A DNA stretch of 64,000 bases from Ptiloglossa arizonensis (lineage: Eukaryota > Arthropoda > Insecta > Hymenoptera > Colletidae). The stretch spans positions 15,688,811 to 15,752,810 of the forward strand of contig NC_135058.1 in the NCBI RefSeq assembly GCF_051014685.1, given 5' to 3'. Position numbers and translations under genes: made by a program. Within the stretch, counting starts at the first letter, position 1, and each line of letters opens with the position of its first letter. Of this stretch, positions 1-12,289 are shown in pieces. The notes beneath the pieces are model-generated. The model was not told where the DNA came from. It did not search any database and saw only the letters and a list, made by a program, of their open reading frames with translations.

Positions 1-710
1 GGCCACGTTCCCACTAGGAGTCCCCCCACCCCACGCGAGCCCAGCCCCCCTCTCTCCACCGGTCCCCGCTCCTCTCGCTGTTCCTCTGTCACGGTGTCGT
101 TCGTTCTCTGTCAAGGTGTCGTTCCCTCTTCGTTTCTCCGTCCTTTCAGGCGGATACACTCGTTGTTTTTTCCACGTCAAACACCTGGAAGAGGCCGGAC
201 GAAAGGAACTCGGTAATAAAGTCGCGTCTCGTTATACGATGATACGGCTACCTGGCGGGCAAGGCGCCGTGCAATTACGAAGTTGCATAATTGCGCCATG
301 GTAACAGAATAAGGAAAAAAAGATGGAAGAGTAAATCAGTCCGGGCGTGAGCGTGCCCCCGCGCGCGTACGTCTCTTCCCCGTAATATTACTTTATTAAC
401 GAAATGGGATAATGCCACGGTGTGTGACAAATTGGGAGCAACGCACGCTCGCGTACCAGGCGACGGCCGGAAAAGCGATGAATATTCATGGGGACTGAGC
501 GCTACGGAGTGGCAGGGTGTCGGTGGGACCGCTAGAAGCGCGCGCAACGCCACTCGGCGAACAAGGCCCCGTTCACACGTACCGAGGAGCCTCCTCGATC
601 GCCAGAATTACGCGCCCGTCAACTAGACGATGTTTCCTCCGTGCTCTGGAACTCTGGGCCCCGATCACCCGTTTGTCGTTCATTATAAGATAAAGAAAGG
701 AGAGAAAACT
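1..710. other. Non-coding stretch, no gene recognised
   Basis: The first 130 bases are C-rich and carry an imperfect direct repeat around CTGTCACGGTGTCGTTC and CTGTCAAGGTGTCGTTC. Bases 370-500 are a GC-rich segment with AT-rich cores such as TAATATTA and AATATTCAT, the texture of a conserved regulatory island. No frame here reads like a protein. Confidence 0.5.
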
Positions 711-965
711 TGTAGCTAGAATTGTCGATAATTGAGAAAACAGAGGAGAAACGTGTCTTTCGTTGTCGTAACCTGTTGATAATTGGAAACGAAAAGGAAA
801 AAGAGGCTGAGCGTTGTACGTGAAATTGTTGTTGGGAATTAGGGAAAAGAAGAAGAAAAAAGGCCGTGACTTCTGTTGTTGTGGTCTGCGTTGTCGATAG
901 AAGAAAAAGAAAACGAAAGCTCGGTGTGTTGTAGCTCGAATTGTCGTTGACGATTAGGAAAGAGA
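711..965. repeat. Degenerate tandem repeat, unit about 52-64 bp
   Basis: About five related units begin with a TTGT(A/C)G-like element, continue through AATTG and end in a purine-rich A/G tract. Starts near 711, 763, 814, 875 and 930 are visible. The first and last units are closest (TGTAGCTAGAATTGTCG against TGTAGCTCGAATTGTCG). Divergence is high, so the unit boundaries are approximate. Confidence 0.5.
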
Positions 966-2175
966 AAAGGACGAACTATCTCTGTCGGGTTGTTTTTGTC
1001 TGGGCAGGTATCGATGGTAGAGCTTTCGAAGTACGAACGTTATCGCTATTTTCGTAGAAATTCAGCGTTCGGACGGAAAGGAGGGAGAATTTTTAAAAAA
1101 GTTCTCAACGATTCGTTCCCACGAAAGTAAAACAGGGGCGGACGTTCGAAAACGACAAAAAATACAAGCTCTGACAGAATTTAAAAAATAAAAGTTAACT
1201 GTTTCTTTCGGTCCCTAAGCGTAACAGTTCGTGAGCGATCAGATAATGTTTTTCAACGCGTTGCTGGTCTCATCGAAATTTTTATACTCATAACAGGATT
1301 GTATTGCGTGACTACGGGGAGTCTCACTCGAAAGAGGATACCTAATTATCTCCTCCAGTTGCGACGGTGCGAAAAAATGTTATATACATAATTGGAATGG
1401 TTGTAAAGGGTGAATACGTTGCAAGGCAAATTTTATTCTCAATGTCATTTCTTTCGGAGCCGACGAGGTTGCCTTTATTTTTTATTACGAGGGTACGTAT
1501 TTCTTTTTTCTTTTTTCTTTTTTTTTTGTTGCCTCCTGCGCGTTGCACTCGACATTAATATGCATTCGGTCGTTAAACGCGTACGACTCCGAAACGACTT
1601 GTCCCGAATTTAAAGTAAAAAATATTTTCTTCGAGTCTCCGGGCTTCGGCAACGGTGGAAAATATTCACGAGCAGGAATAAATATTTATTATCGCATTAT
1701 CGGTATTAAAGAGGTCTCTGAATCGTGAAACGTTTGTCGTTGTTTCGCCACCGAAGATCATTTTCAATATTTATGAGGAATCGGTGCCATTTTTACAAAC
1801 TTGTACCTCAATTTCAGGTTATATTGTTACAACACTCTGCGCGTTAATATCGTTTATATCGTACGAGAAAAAGATACAAACTCAGGTGGAGATTTCATTT
1901 TACAATCGATACGTTCAAAACTCGATCGAAGAATCGTTCTTCTCGTTAAATCGACACTTCGTTGGAAATAAAACCGCCTGTAAAATGACACGGCGGTTAA
2001 CAATGTACAACGTTGGCCAATTTATTAAGAAACGCGATTAAAGTTTTATTTCTCGGCTGTCACGCGTTTCAGTTACACTCGTAGGATCGTTGCGAGGCTC
2101 TTAATTAAAGTAATAAGCTAGGTCAAAGAATTTACCGTGAATCGTTACGCGCGCACTATGATTACTTTTTTCCTT
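966..2175. other. AT-moderate non-coding stretch
   Basis: No gene is recognised. A T-rich pyrimidine tract lies at about 1500-1530. Reading frames across this interval are short and dominated by that tract. Confidence 0.5.
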
Positions 2176-2192
2176 CCCCCCCCCCCCCCCCC
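2176..2192. repeat. Homopolymer of 17 C
   Basis: An uninterrupted run of 17 cytosines sits between TTCCTT and GTGGTTCAG. Such runs are often length-variable and can form G-quadruplex on the G strand. The run plus GTGGTTCAG also resembles a 3' splice site, but the downstream frame is too short to support an exon. Confidence 0.95.
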
Positions 2193-2529
2193 GTGGTTCA
2201 GCGTCGTTAAAATCGCGTGAAAAAAAGGATGCGTTCAATGTCTTGCTTCGGTAATTATTTATTACAGACCGCCGTTCGCAAATCTTCGAGGAGGCTCGCG
2301 CGTTTCATTAACTGCGCGCGCGCTCGGTCCTCCTGCAATTACGTCGGTCGTTTGCAAACGAAAACTCGTCGGTTTGTCCGCTGGTTGCGTACAGGGTGGT
2401 CCGAAACGAACAGGACGGACGGATTTCGTAGCATGTGAATGTACACGGACGCGAACGAAGAATTATTGTATCGTAAAAAATTCAGTTTCTCTAGCAATCG
2501 AAACGCCATACGGTTTCATTGAGAATCCG

Positions 2530-2965
2530 ACGGTTCGTTTCTTCGAGATCGAGTACAGGCGAAATTTACTTTTTGTCATTCCGTTGGATTAACATATCTT
2601 CTTCTTTTTACGTATCTGTAATTACGAGCTTTCGTTTAAAGGATATCACTTTCCTTTCATCGACGAAACTTGGGTTAAAATTTGCGCGTAACAATACGTG
2701 TGGTCGATTCGCAAATTTTTCGATTTCGATTCTATTCGTCGAGACCATTTCGTACGCGACAAAATTCCTTCTCTAAAGCTCTTTGGGGTCAATGTTTGAT
2801 CAATTTCCTTCTGGAGAATCTTCCGGTGTATCCACAATTAAGTATTTTTATTCAATCGACCACCTTGGATTCGTCTATGAATATTCGTTGAAATTGGAGC
2901 GTAGTACTGCGTGTGGTCGCATTGCAAATTCCTCGATTCTTTTGTTCGAGACCACTCTGTACGTA
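2530..2965. repeat. Tandem duplication, unit about 213 bp
   Basis: The block CGTGTGGTCG...GCAAAT...TCGA...TTCGTCGAGACCA...GTACG occurs at 2697-2756 and again at 2910-2963, an offset of 213. The preceding sequence also matches (TTAAAATTTGCGCGTA against TTGAAATTGGAGCGTA), so this is a true tandem copy. A weak trace of an earlier unit lies near 2530. The copies are diverged and carry small indels. Confidence 0.7.
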
Positions 2966-4927
2966 ATAAGCGAAAAATGCAAACGACGCTCGAGGATTCG
3001 ATCCAAGTTAGAATCAGTTACAATTGCGCGGAAATGGACAGGTTCGAGAACGTTCCGGCAATTTGTAATTAAACAACTCACCGTGTGTTGCCCACGAAAA
3101 ACGAATTTATGAACGAGGAATGCTCGACTATCGATCGTTGAATCGGTGGACACGCGAACGGGGATATCCTAATTGATCCGGAAGCGAGCCCGCGAACGCG
3201 TCAGAGCTTATAAATTCAATTAAGCAATTATTTAACACTTAATTACTCGTCCTGGCCGGTTATTATCTCGCGCTCGAAACGAATCGACGTCTCGACGTTT
3301 CTTTCGTTGCTTGCGCTAGTTTGCTGTAATTGCCACTTGCGAATCTACTATGATTTTTTTTCTATTTGCATTCGTAACTACTGTTATTAACATAGGAATG
3401 GAGCTTCTGGATCGATTAAATTCTATTTCACAGACAACCGACTTGAACGTACTGTATAAATTGACGGTCCGCGGAGTCGTCTTTAATTAATAAAACGACG
3501 ATCGATCGAGTACGCGAATTGGGTCAGAAGGTTTACGCGAATTGAAAGTCATTTTGGACACCACGTTTGGAAGACAATTCTTCGATAAAGAATATATTCT
3601 CTAAAGCTCTTTGCCTCTTAGAAAAACATTAGACCCTTTAAAAGTTTCAAAGTATTGTGCAATTTATCCCTGATGTCAGATATATTCTCACTCGTAAACA
3701 ACCGAACGATCAAATTATTTAATAACACCTACAATTGCCCCAAAAAACATACCAAACCGTAATTAGCGAAAAGAATGAAGCGTGCAAATTTATGAAACAT
3801 ACTTAACAATTCTTCGAGCAGCGTAGAAAAGTGAACGCACCGAGTGGTAAACGGTGCAAAATTCTATGGATTTAAATTGCGTAAAAACCGGCGCTAAATT
3901 ACGTTCGAGGATGAAAATTTTCTTCGCGCGTAAATTTCGTTCAAGTTCAAGAACATTTTACGCGCGATTGTTCGGCGCGGCGCAGGGGACGATTAATCGG
4001 GAGGCATTTAATAAACGATCTCGTCCGCGCCTCGAACGTGTTGAATTTTCATCGAACGTCCAAACTAATTCACCGTCGAGTCGTACTATATTACAACATT
4101 ACTTTGTACCGTAATACAAGTCGATGTTGCCCGATTAACATCCGAGATTACAGGCAGGCTCCTTACGCCAATGAATGTACTTAGGCGGTGAGAAACGATC
4201 GAGGCTCGCGTAGATAACAGCGACAACGCTGGCGACGAGCAAGACTACGATTACGGGGTCCTTTGTCCCCGTGCACGACGCTGGCGATACTCGCCAGGTG
4301 CGTTTACTCGCGACTTTAATAACATTTGGCATTTGAAACGGTTACTTGGCTCGTTCGAGCTTTCGCGTTGCTTCTTCGCGATTTTTTCTTCTTTTTTTTG
4401 CCGATCGAAGAGATTCTGAACTTCGATACTTTCCGAGGAACAGACGTGGCTCTTCTTACGCTCGAGGTTGTATTTTATTCAGTATGTACGAATCAAACAC
4501 GACAGAGTCTCGTGTATCTTCCATACGATGAATCTTGATACAGAGAATTGCATTCATTTTTTAAATAAACGAGTGCATTCTCTGGTTGCAATTCGTGCGA
4601 CACGTAATACACGTAATCGATGATCGATGTACTCCCTTCGGTTGTTCGCGAATGTATTTTTCAAATTATTTCCAGAAGCGTACGTCTCGATTACTGAGTT
4701 GCTCTCGAAGAAGGAACTTACGATTTTGCATTCACGGTACATCCAGGCTGCTAAAATTTTATCTACGAAGATCTCGATATTTTCGTTTGTATCGTCGTTC
4801 GATACGTTTTGTCGTTTTCTCCATTGTGAAAAAAATATTGTAACCCTTTAACTTTGAACAACTGTAATATACAAACGAATCGATAGATCTACGTGAAACT
4901 TGTCACGTGTTTAGCAAACGTTAGCAC
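2966..4927. other. Non-coding stretch, no gene recognised
   Basis: Mostly AT-leaning sequence. A perfect 7-bp hairpin, CTGGCGA-TAC-TCGCCAG, lies at 4281-4297. A minus-strand ATG frame at 4135-4332 encodes 65 residues with a 17-residue hydrophobic stretch (VIVVLLVASVVAVIYAS). It has no other coding support, so I do not call it a gene. Confidence 0.4.
3205..3275. promoter_or_regulatory. Cluster of homeodomain-type cores
   Basis: Within about 35 bases there are TCAATTAA, CAATTATTTAA and CACTTAATTA. These match general homeodomain cores (TAAT/ATTA) and the NK-2 type core CACTTAA at 3236-3242. They are flanked by GC-rich sequence. Regulatory function is inferred from motif density only. Confidence 0.3.
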
Positions 4928-4999
4928 CGTCTTTAAAAAAATAAAACGACGTACCCAATAACTCCATCGAAGGAGAAAAGTTGTCGAACGACCTATCGG
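4928..4999 (+). repeat. Dispersed repeat family R1, copy a (diverged)
   Basis: The core CGTCTTTAAAAAAATAAAA followed by CGACG and, later, TCGAACGAC matches copies at 21022-21088 and 51909-51975. The left flank (AACTTTGAACAACTGTA near 4851) also resembles the left flank of the 51.9-kb copy (AACTTTGAACGATTGTA). All copies are in the same orientation. It is probably an old transposon or MITE remnant; no terminal repeats are clear. Confidence 0.45.
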
Positions 5000-6179
5000 T
5001 TCTCCATCGAGAGAATCGTGCGTTTTCGAGTCTCGTAGCCATCGCTAGCTAGCACTCTCCCAGCACTCTTTTTCTTTACGACTCGAAGCGACGTCGCGCT
5101 AGAAAGGTCGCGCGCGCGACTAGGCTGTCGTCTCGCTTCTATCGGTCGTTGGTGTAATTAAAAGAATGCTCTGTGTGCCACGCCGCCGCGAATATCCGCG
5201 AGTTTACGAGCAGGCCGCACGTAAGGGGGCGCGATAAGTCCGCGCGAAAATGCCTACGTGCTAATATTACGATCGCAACGGTGCCTCGGTAAATGCGGAT
5301 CACCCACGCTTCGCGATTCTCTGAACGCTTTTGTCCGTTACATTAGCCGATCTGTTCGACTGTGACTTGACGCCTAAGCTCGATACGTTGCGTGCGTTCT
5401 ACGAAGACAACAGGAAATACTCGTCCCGTGGAGACGTCGAGCGTTCGATTCCTATTCGAACCGTACGATCGGGTACGACATCGACGGGAAAAATTGTTGC
5501 ATTGTTTTGCAACAACGATTCGAAACACAGTTCCGTTCGAGTCGACTCCGACGCTGAGACATCCAGAGACATTGGTCGACTTGGAGTCCTCCCTTCGCGT
5601 GTAGATACATCGAAGTCACGTTTTTCATTCCACGAAGTGTATTCTCGGTCACATTCGGTGTCATGGGGTCACGATCGTAAAATTACGTATTCGTGATTAA
5701 AAGCACGCATTAAAAATTAGAGTCAGCGTTACGATTACATGATTGATCGCGGAGTCACAATCGGGATCACAATTACAGTCTCGTTCAGAATCACGGCGTA
5801 ACAATTCCAGTCGCAATCACGGTCACGTTTCCTCCGACAGGTCAACGCACCGCGGTATACTAATGCAATTTGTTTTTGTTTACAATAAATAACAACAGCA
5901 ACGATAAAATTAACAACGATAACAACAACAACAACACTAATAAAAAATTCCACGCGTTGAAATTCTCGCGGTACCCGTTCGTCCATCCGTGACGTCCATC
6001 GTTCGTAATCGCGTGGAAACCGATACGATGAAACGGGCAAGCGTCTTTTGCGAAAAAATGTCGGCAACGGTCGAGTTCCGGTAAATAGGTGTAGGGACAT
6101 TCGACACGCGCTAGGCTCGATAGAATTCTCGGTTGCGCGCGCATCGAGCGTCGGTTCACGCGTACGGTCGCGGTTCCGC
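5000..6179. other. Non-coding stretch with one exon-like open frame
   Basis: A 3'-splice-like signal (TTTTGTCCGTTACATTAG, ending near 5346) is followed by an open plus frame to 5696. It encodes protein-like sequence (ADLFDCDLTPKLDTLRAFY), but there is no ATG and no strong donor. Bases 5735-5830 hold a degenerate CACAAT/CACGGT repeat. No gene is called. Confidence 0.35.
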
Positions 6180-6650
6180 GCTGTCTCGGCCGTTAGACGT
6201 CGGTCAGGAATCGTTTAATTATTTGAGCCGGCGACGCGGAACCGGCGACCGGCAAATATTTCTCGGCGTTGCCTTTCCCGGCGGACGAAACGACCGGGCG
6301 TGGGAGACGCGTGCTCGCGTCGAGCAGATATCGTAGATTAGACGCGCGGCAACGGACGCCCGATGGTCCATTGATAAGATTGTCAGCGGCGGGGAAGTCG
6401 ATGCCCGATCAATTAAGGAAATCCTCGTGCGCATGCAGAAACGCCGCCCGGGCCCCCGTTGCTCGCCCCGGCTCCGTATTTATGGTATCTGTCCGCGGCC
6501 ACGGCCATAACCGTCAGTTTGTTTGTTATAAAACAAGCCGCTGGCTTTCGCACATTGTCCGCCGCGAGATAATCGACCGCCCCGTCTCCGCCGCCCTGTT
6601 ATTAATGCGTAATTGAATGTTGCGATTCATTACCCGGACGTTATATTTCA
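6180..6650. promoter_or_regulatory. GC-rich island with homeodomain, GATA and forkhead-like cores
   Basis: GC-rich sequence is punctuated by AT-rich cores. They include TTTAATTATTTGAG near 6215, GATAAGATTGTCAG near 6373, ATTTATGG near 6478, GTTTGTTTGTTATAAAAC near 6517, GAGATAATCG near 6566 and ATTAATGCGTAATTGAATG at 6601-6619. This texture is typical of conserved insect enhancers. No binding or conservation data are available to me. Confidence 0.35.
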
Positions 6651-9084
6651 AGCTGGCTGTCTCGCGCACGACGTTCGGCCTCGTGCTTTCGCGCTCTCGC
6701 GTCGCCTTGCCACGGCTTCGTTAACTGGCTATTCCGTTTTATTTTTCAACCGTCGAAAAACAAACGTTCACCTATTCGGTGACCGAGTTCGCGACCACCC
6801 TCGCGAGACGCTGGTGCAACTGACGCGGTTGCGCGCATCTTCGGAAGGTCAACTGTACCGACTTGTGTTCAGGTTCGGTGAGACCGAGTAGCTGCCAAAC
6901 TGAGAACTGAGAAGTAATTCCAAAGATTGTATCCAATTGATATTTTGTGGCTCTTTGGTAGCCTTTGGTGGGTTTGTATTGTTAATTTTCGAAAGGTATT
7001 CTTTGTTAGCTTGTAACGCGAAAAATCATTTTTGTTTATTACTATAGATATTCGATAGGTTGTAACGCGATGAAAAAGCTTTCTTTCTTAAGATTATTCT
7101 AGACGTTTGTAATTTTAAAAAATATTCCAAAATTCTATTTCGTTGCAAGTGCAGTCGAAATCACCCGTGACGTAAGTTTTGAAAATCTCCTAGTTTGAAA
7201 TTTTAATAGGGTTATTTCTTTCCCCCTTGGGAAACGTTTTTCACCATTAATCATCGTCGTTCATTTTTGTTGCTCGTTTTTCCAGATCCGAATCCGTTCT
7301 TCCCTTCGAGCCCCGAGTGCGTCAATTTTCTCATTTTCGTTAATCTTCCATTATTCAAGGACGCAACGCGAATCGATAAAAATAAAAAAAAGGTTCGAGA
7401 GGGGCCACGTACCGAGGGAATCGAGGTAACGAGTAATAACGTCATTAAGAAATGTAGGCATGCGCGTAATGAAGTTTTCTTTATTCGTTGCACAATCTCT
7501 TTCTTGCCGTAGAATATTACTAGCGTAGAACCCCGTTCATCCGGAATAATGAGGTCCTGACTTTAAATTCGGGTTGGGGCGAATTTAATGCAATTTAACG
7601 AGCATATCAAATTCGAAGGTGAACACGGGGATTTCATAATATAGACGTAAGGAGAGTCGATCGCACACTTTTAATTTACTATAGTCTTTCCAGTTTCTCT
7701 TTAGACGTAGCTTTTGCCATAACCATAAAAAATGTTAATGTATTCATCAATAACAAAATATCGATTACACTATCTTTGTACATTTACTTAACACGCATCG
7801 ATCTCTTCAGGACCAAATAGATACGTATCTAATACTCCACTTCGAAGATGAAATGAAATTCACTTCAATGAAATTTGTTTCGTTTACAATCTATCGATTA
7901 TGCCCAACCACCAAAGAAGTATTCCTTCGTTGTTGCAAACAACAAAATATTTATGTTAGAAAATTCTTGTCGCTTCAAGTACGTCGACAATTCGTTTGTT
8001 TCTCTGGATCTGAATTAAAGCAACGCACATCGTGTACAAAGACCATTGCTAGCTGGCGAGCAGACGACGTCCCTGTTTCACTCGAACAACACCAAAGGTA
8101 CCCGACACCACCGGTAACGCGTTAATCGCCCAATTTTACGGTTATCCAGGTACCGTGTACGCCGCAGCACGAAGTAGCTAACTAGATCTTCCTCGTCAGA
8201 ACGGTATCCTGGTCCGATAAGCATTTCGCTAGATAGCGAGTATGTAGGTTCGCGTTATCAGCCTCGACTAGCTATTTACCGTTGTCAAAGCCGACTGCGC
8301 GAGCCAATACCGCGCCTGCACAGGACGACCGGTGCCATTCCGAGATAATCCTCTCGCCGGTGGTCCCAGCAAACACGGAAACGATTCTCTCGGCTCGAAG
8401 CACTGTCCCTGTCGTATCATTCGCTGCGAGAGGGACGTAGCTGATGCCTCGTAACGCGAAACAACCATTCGAAACCCTCGAATTCGTTTCGTCCTCGCTT
8501 CACGAACGAGGAACGTCGTATTTTCGATCGAAAGAAACACCATTTTGGGGAATTTTTTCCGAGGATACGAAACACCCTTTACAAATATTTCGCACGTACG
8601 TTGAAAGTGTACAGTTTCAACCGTATTTTGGTAAGTTTTTGTAAAAAAATATTTACCTACGTAAAAAATATATCACAAGTACGAGAAAGTATCTCTGGTA
8701 CTTTGATGTCTAATTAGGAAATAAGCCGAGTAAGAAACTGGACAAAAGAGATAATTAACTGTCGACATTTTCGAACTTTAACCGAGGGAGTACTTTTGTT
8801 CGTTAACGTCTAATCGATAAAATATTTCGCTAGAGGATTTCCGCGCGCACGAATCGCGTTGCGCGCTCGAATTTTCGTACCGTTTAGGCCGTAAGGTTTA
8901 ACCGTCTGGAACATCTAAATAGCACACGGGAGTCCTGCGTTCGGTTCCTGTACACGTCGATATCGAGAAATTATTCAAATGTGTTGCACGAGAAAAGGGT
9001 AGGTACTCGTGTAGTCGTGCGAAAACACTGTATCGGAAAGTGTCGAGCGAGTATCGAGCGCGAAGGCATTAGTAGATGATACGC
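6651..9084. other. AT-leaning non-coding stretch
   Basis: No gene, RNA or clear repeat is seen. Isolated donor-like strings occur (GTAAGT at 7172 and 8630) without matching acceptors or convincing open frames. Confidence 0.5.
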
Positions 9085-9160
9085 TTTGCGGGGCTATAAT
9101 CCACGGATTACAGGGTAGCGTTATGCGTACTTATCTGGCTGCATAATGCACACGGATCGC
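9085..9160. promoter_or_regulatory. Palindromic K50-homeodomain-type site with a GATA core
   Basis: TAATCC-AC-GGATTA at 9097-9110 is a perfect inverted pair of the Bicoid/Otd/Goosecoid-type core TAATCC. A reversed GATA core (TTATCT) follows at 9131, then TGCAT-A-ATGCA at 9140-9150, an inverted repeat around one base. Regulatory function is inferred from motif spacing. Confidence 0.35.
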
Positions 9161-9746
9161 GCGGCTCTGCTGCGAACAACCGATAAGAAGCTCTCCTTCG
9201 ATACGATGTTCTTTGACGATTCGGTTGATCGGTCGCGACGAACAAATTTTGGCCACCGATCTCACCTATTGTCGACTCAATGGATCGAAGTTACTTCTGT
9301 ATAAAATTTTATCAACGATTTTAGACACCGTTGTACAAAGTTTGTAACCTCGATGGGTTTGCTCATTTGTCTCGGACTTTGGCAAACGTCCATCGAAGAG
9401 AAAAGTGTATCGACTTAAAAAGAATTGACTCGTGTAATGATAATGATTTGTAAAAGCAATTGGATCACGACTTTGAATAATTTTACAATTTTCACTCCAG
9501 ATTACGGTATTACTATTATACAAAATTCAAAGTCGAGAGATTCGGATAATTTTACGGAAATTCTACAAATAAACCCCAAGGTATCGAATATTTTTCCTTC
9601 GATTTTTTCATTCTTTATACTTTTTGAGTACTTTTTAATTTCACAAGCGATCATCCCTTCCGCTTGTCAACGAAACGTAACACGAATCCACTGCAACCAG
9701 TGCGCTCCACCCCCGCAACCCTGGCGAGATTTATATTCCATTAGAA

Positions 9747-9815
9747 CCCCCCTTTCTCTCTCTCTCTCTCTGTTTCTCTCTTTTCCTCTTTTCTCTTTCC
9801 CCCGATTCTCCTCAA
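9747..9815. repeat. Polypyrimidine / (CT)n tract
   Basis: About 70 bases of nearly pure C and T include a (CT) run of roughly nine units at 9753-9771. On the other strand this is GAGAG-rich, the core read by GAGA-factor-type proteins. Confidence 0.9.
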
Positions 9816-9864
9816 CGCTTCCCCGGTATCGTCCGTAAGACTTTATTTATCCACTCTCCGTGGC

Positions 9865-9975
9865 CCGCGCCCGGCCATCGCTCATTACCGGTTAATTACC
9901 GGAGTAAGTCTCCCGCGGCTGACAGCGGCGAGATGCTGCGTGACTCGCGGCACTATGTTTTGCCAGCCGGCGTTA
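9865..9975. promoter_or_regulatory. GC-rich island with a repeated ATTACCGG element
   Basis: ATTACCGG occurs twice with a 3-base spacer at 9884-9902. The overlap ACCGGTTAA resembles a Grainyhead core. A Meis/Homothorax-type TGACAG lies near 9920. Function is inferred. Confidence 0.3.
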
Positions 9976-10054
9976 AGCATAACTGTACCGGGTAGATCCG
10001 CGAGGACCGAGTATCGTACGGCTGGAGACCAAGCTGGAAAAAAAGGGTACTTAC

Positions 10055-10267
10055 GAGATGGCGACTCGCGACGCAATTTGCTCCGCGCGTGATTACGTGT
10101 ACGACGGAAGCGGGAACGCGCTCGCTGCGCGTCGAACGCGTTCGAACCACGGGGGACGTCGCTTCGAAGCGCGGGAATCCCGATGGATCGGTATTCTCGA
10201 AGGGTGGCAGGTGCTTTACGGATCTATAGGCCGCTCGACGATGGGAGCCTCGAGCACTCGAGGACAT
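10055..10267 (-). CDS. Candidate first coding exon, unknown product
   Basis: On the minus strand an ATG at 10267 sits in a favourable insect start context (GAAAATG, A at -3). It opens a 71-codon frame that runs exactly to a consensus 5' splice site, CTC|GTAAGT, whose exon edge is 10055. The peptide starts MSSSARGSHRRAAYRS and ends GANCVASRHL. It is basic and Ser-rich, with no signal peptide or domain that I recognise. The intron begins in phase 0. No convincing downstream minus-strand exon was found to the left. A competing plus-strand ATG frame (10058-10336, 92 codons) covers the same bases, so at most one is real. CpG-rich sequence makes Arg/Ser frames common by chance, so the splice signal is the main support. 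Confidence 0.22.
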
Positions 10268-10604
10268 TTTCGGGGTGAACGAACTTTTACAGCGAAACTG
10301 TTACGGTTATCTCCGATGATCCATCGCGATCGATAAAGATACAGGTAAAGAAGAACGGGGAAGTACCGATCGTGGTATAAAAAGTTATCGAAAAACGAGT
10401 TTACATTGTCGGATTTACCAAAGTATTTTCTTTCGAATTAATGGTGCATTTTTTGCACTGCGAAGAAATATGGAATGCATCGGGTTAATCGGGTTAAATT
10501 TCTTCCAAAACGTAGAATCGACAATAAATACAGAACCCGAGACAACTAGAGATCCTGCGTTTCGTTATTTTTATTTCGATATAGTTAACAAATTTTACGC
10601 TACT

Positions 10605-10662
10605 GTTATAGTACTACTATAGCATTTTGTACGGTTATAGTACTGTTATAATATTTCGTACT
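10605..10662. repeat. Two-copy 29-bp tandem repeat
   Basis: GTTATAGTACTACTATAGC and GTTATAGTACTGTTATAAT begin at 10605 and 10634, each followed by TTT(T/C)GTAC. AT-rich and imperfect. Confidence 0.5.
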
Positions 10663-12289
10663 TCTATACTACAAACTATAGGTTCTTACAGTACACAATA
10701 TACTTTGTAAACCTATATTTTCCAGGAAACTACATTTCACCGCACGTTATCATTGATAAACGATACTTCCCTTTTAGTTGAAAAAAAGAAAAAAAAATGG
10801 TACGTCTCGACTGGTGGGATTACACTCGTTTCCGAAATGTAAAACCAACGATAACCAGAGAGCTCTGGGCAAAAGGTCCGTTCGGCATCCGCGAAGGGCG
10901 GTACTGTTGCTCGGCGTCGAGTTCTCGCTATTGTCCATAGAGCGTCCGAATGGTGAACGCGTCTCTCGGGGAACGTGCAGCCACCGAGGCCTGGAAGCGT
11001 CTTCCGCTGCGAACGAGAGGAGATCAGCGAGAGGATGCACCGCGTAAAAGAAGTTGCCATTCTCGTTCGCCAGTTTAGTCTCGGTTCATTCGATACTGTA
11101 ATGTCGTCATCGGCCGGTAATGACTGGGATCGTAGACCGAGCCGGATGGTTAGGCCGAGCGCGTGGATTGATAGTTTGCAGTTAGAAAACGACTGTTCTC
11201 CTCCTGCTCTGCCCCGCGGGACGGAATCGTCGAACCGGCGCTCTCTCACGGCCCCGAGAACGACGCGACACTTCAACGTGTAGCGTAATAGACCGAGTGC
11301 CCGGTAATCTTCCGCTAATAACCACTCGGTCTTTGCCCTTTCGTGGACCACCAGGCGTAAAATCCTCGACGTGTGCGTCGCGTCGAAAGGCACCGCGAGC
11401 GACGCCGTGGCTACGTCTCTGCCCCGGCTCGAAGGTTCGACCCGCGATGGGTTCAAGAATTGTCAACCTCTCGGCGACTTGGAATTTCTCGCTTGACTTT
11501 AAAGGTGACTGACTCGTCTCCTCGCGCGAGGAGACAGAGAGTACTGGTCTCCGTGGCACGTACACGCGATTCTCTCGATCGAAAGTCCGCGTTTAGCGGG
11601 CGAGAGAAGGTCGCGTGCGAACACGGTGTTTCTTCAAAGCGACTACTCCGAAGACGATGAGCAGCTGTTTTTCTTTTTTTTCTATACACGTTCTGGTAAA
11701 TTAATCGCCGACTCTGATACATCTCACCGACGTTCTTGGAACGTTTTCACGTCGCCTCGAGCCAGGGAAAATTTTCATCGAACCATTGAACCACGTCTCG
11801 TCGGTTACAAGTACGCAAGGATGCGAGAAATTTGGATGACACGCGGAGCACTTTGTCGAAGGCGTATGTAACCGAGAACGACGAAGGCACGAGGAATCTG
11901 AGAAGACGAACCTAAAAAGGAAGTAGGTTGCCCCACTGTACGGAAATTGCAGTCCCGAAAATTGTTACACTTCGAACCGTGACCGTGTATCGTTGTACAG
12001 GATCGAGGAAATCTCCGTTCGATAATTCCTCGTCGAGGCGGAAAGAGCAAGGGATTCACGGGGAGCAAACGCGGGTTTCGCGCGCATAGATCTTCCCATG
12101 GGGGATATTACGGGGACGTCCGAAGGAAATCGTCGAGGAGGAATCCCGTGCACTGACATTCCGCTCCGTGCGTGCAGCCACGCTCGGCATTTCGCGCATA
12201 CCGCGCGCTAGAGGCCTCTGCCCGATCGATCTAACCCTCCCCCATTTTTTTTCACCTCGCATGCAAATTGCCACCTGTTCCGGGCGCAG
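10663..12289. other. Non-coding stretch, overlapping chance frames only
   Basis: GC-rich sequence is open in several frames on both strands, the longest 239 codons on the minus strand at 10737-11456. Compositions are Arg- and Ser-rich and the frames conflict, so none is called. The sequence just left of 12290 is a good intron 3' end (see the 12290-12417 entry). Confidence 0.45.

Noticed and set aside
6643..6660. AAGCTGGCTGT resembling the reverse of the miR-2 family
   Set aside because: The seed region does not match and no hairpin precursor is visible.
9841..9904. 64-bp block between a pyrimidine tract and GTAAGT
   Set aside because: Two frames are open and neither is distinctive. The block coincides with a repeated ATTACCGG element that better explains it.
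10737..11456. 239-codon minus-strand frame
   Set aside because: Arg/Ser-rich, fully overlapped by several plus and minus frames, no recognisable domain.
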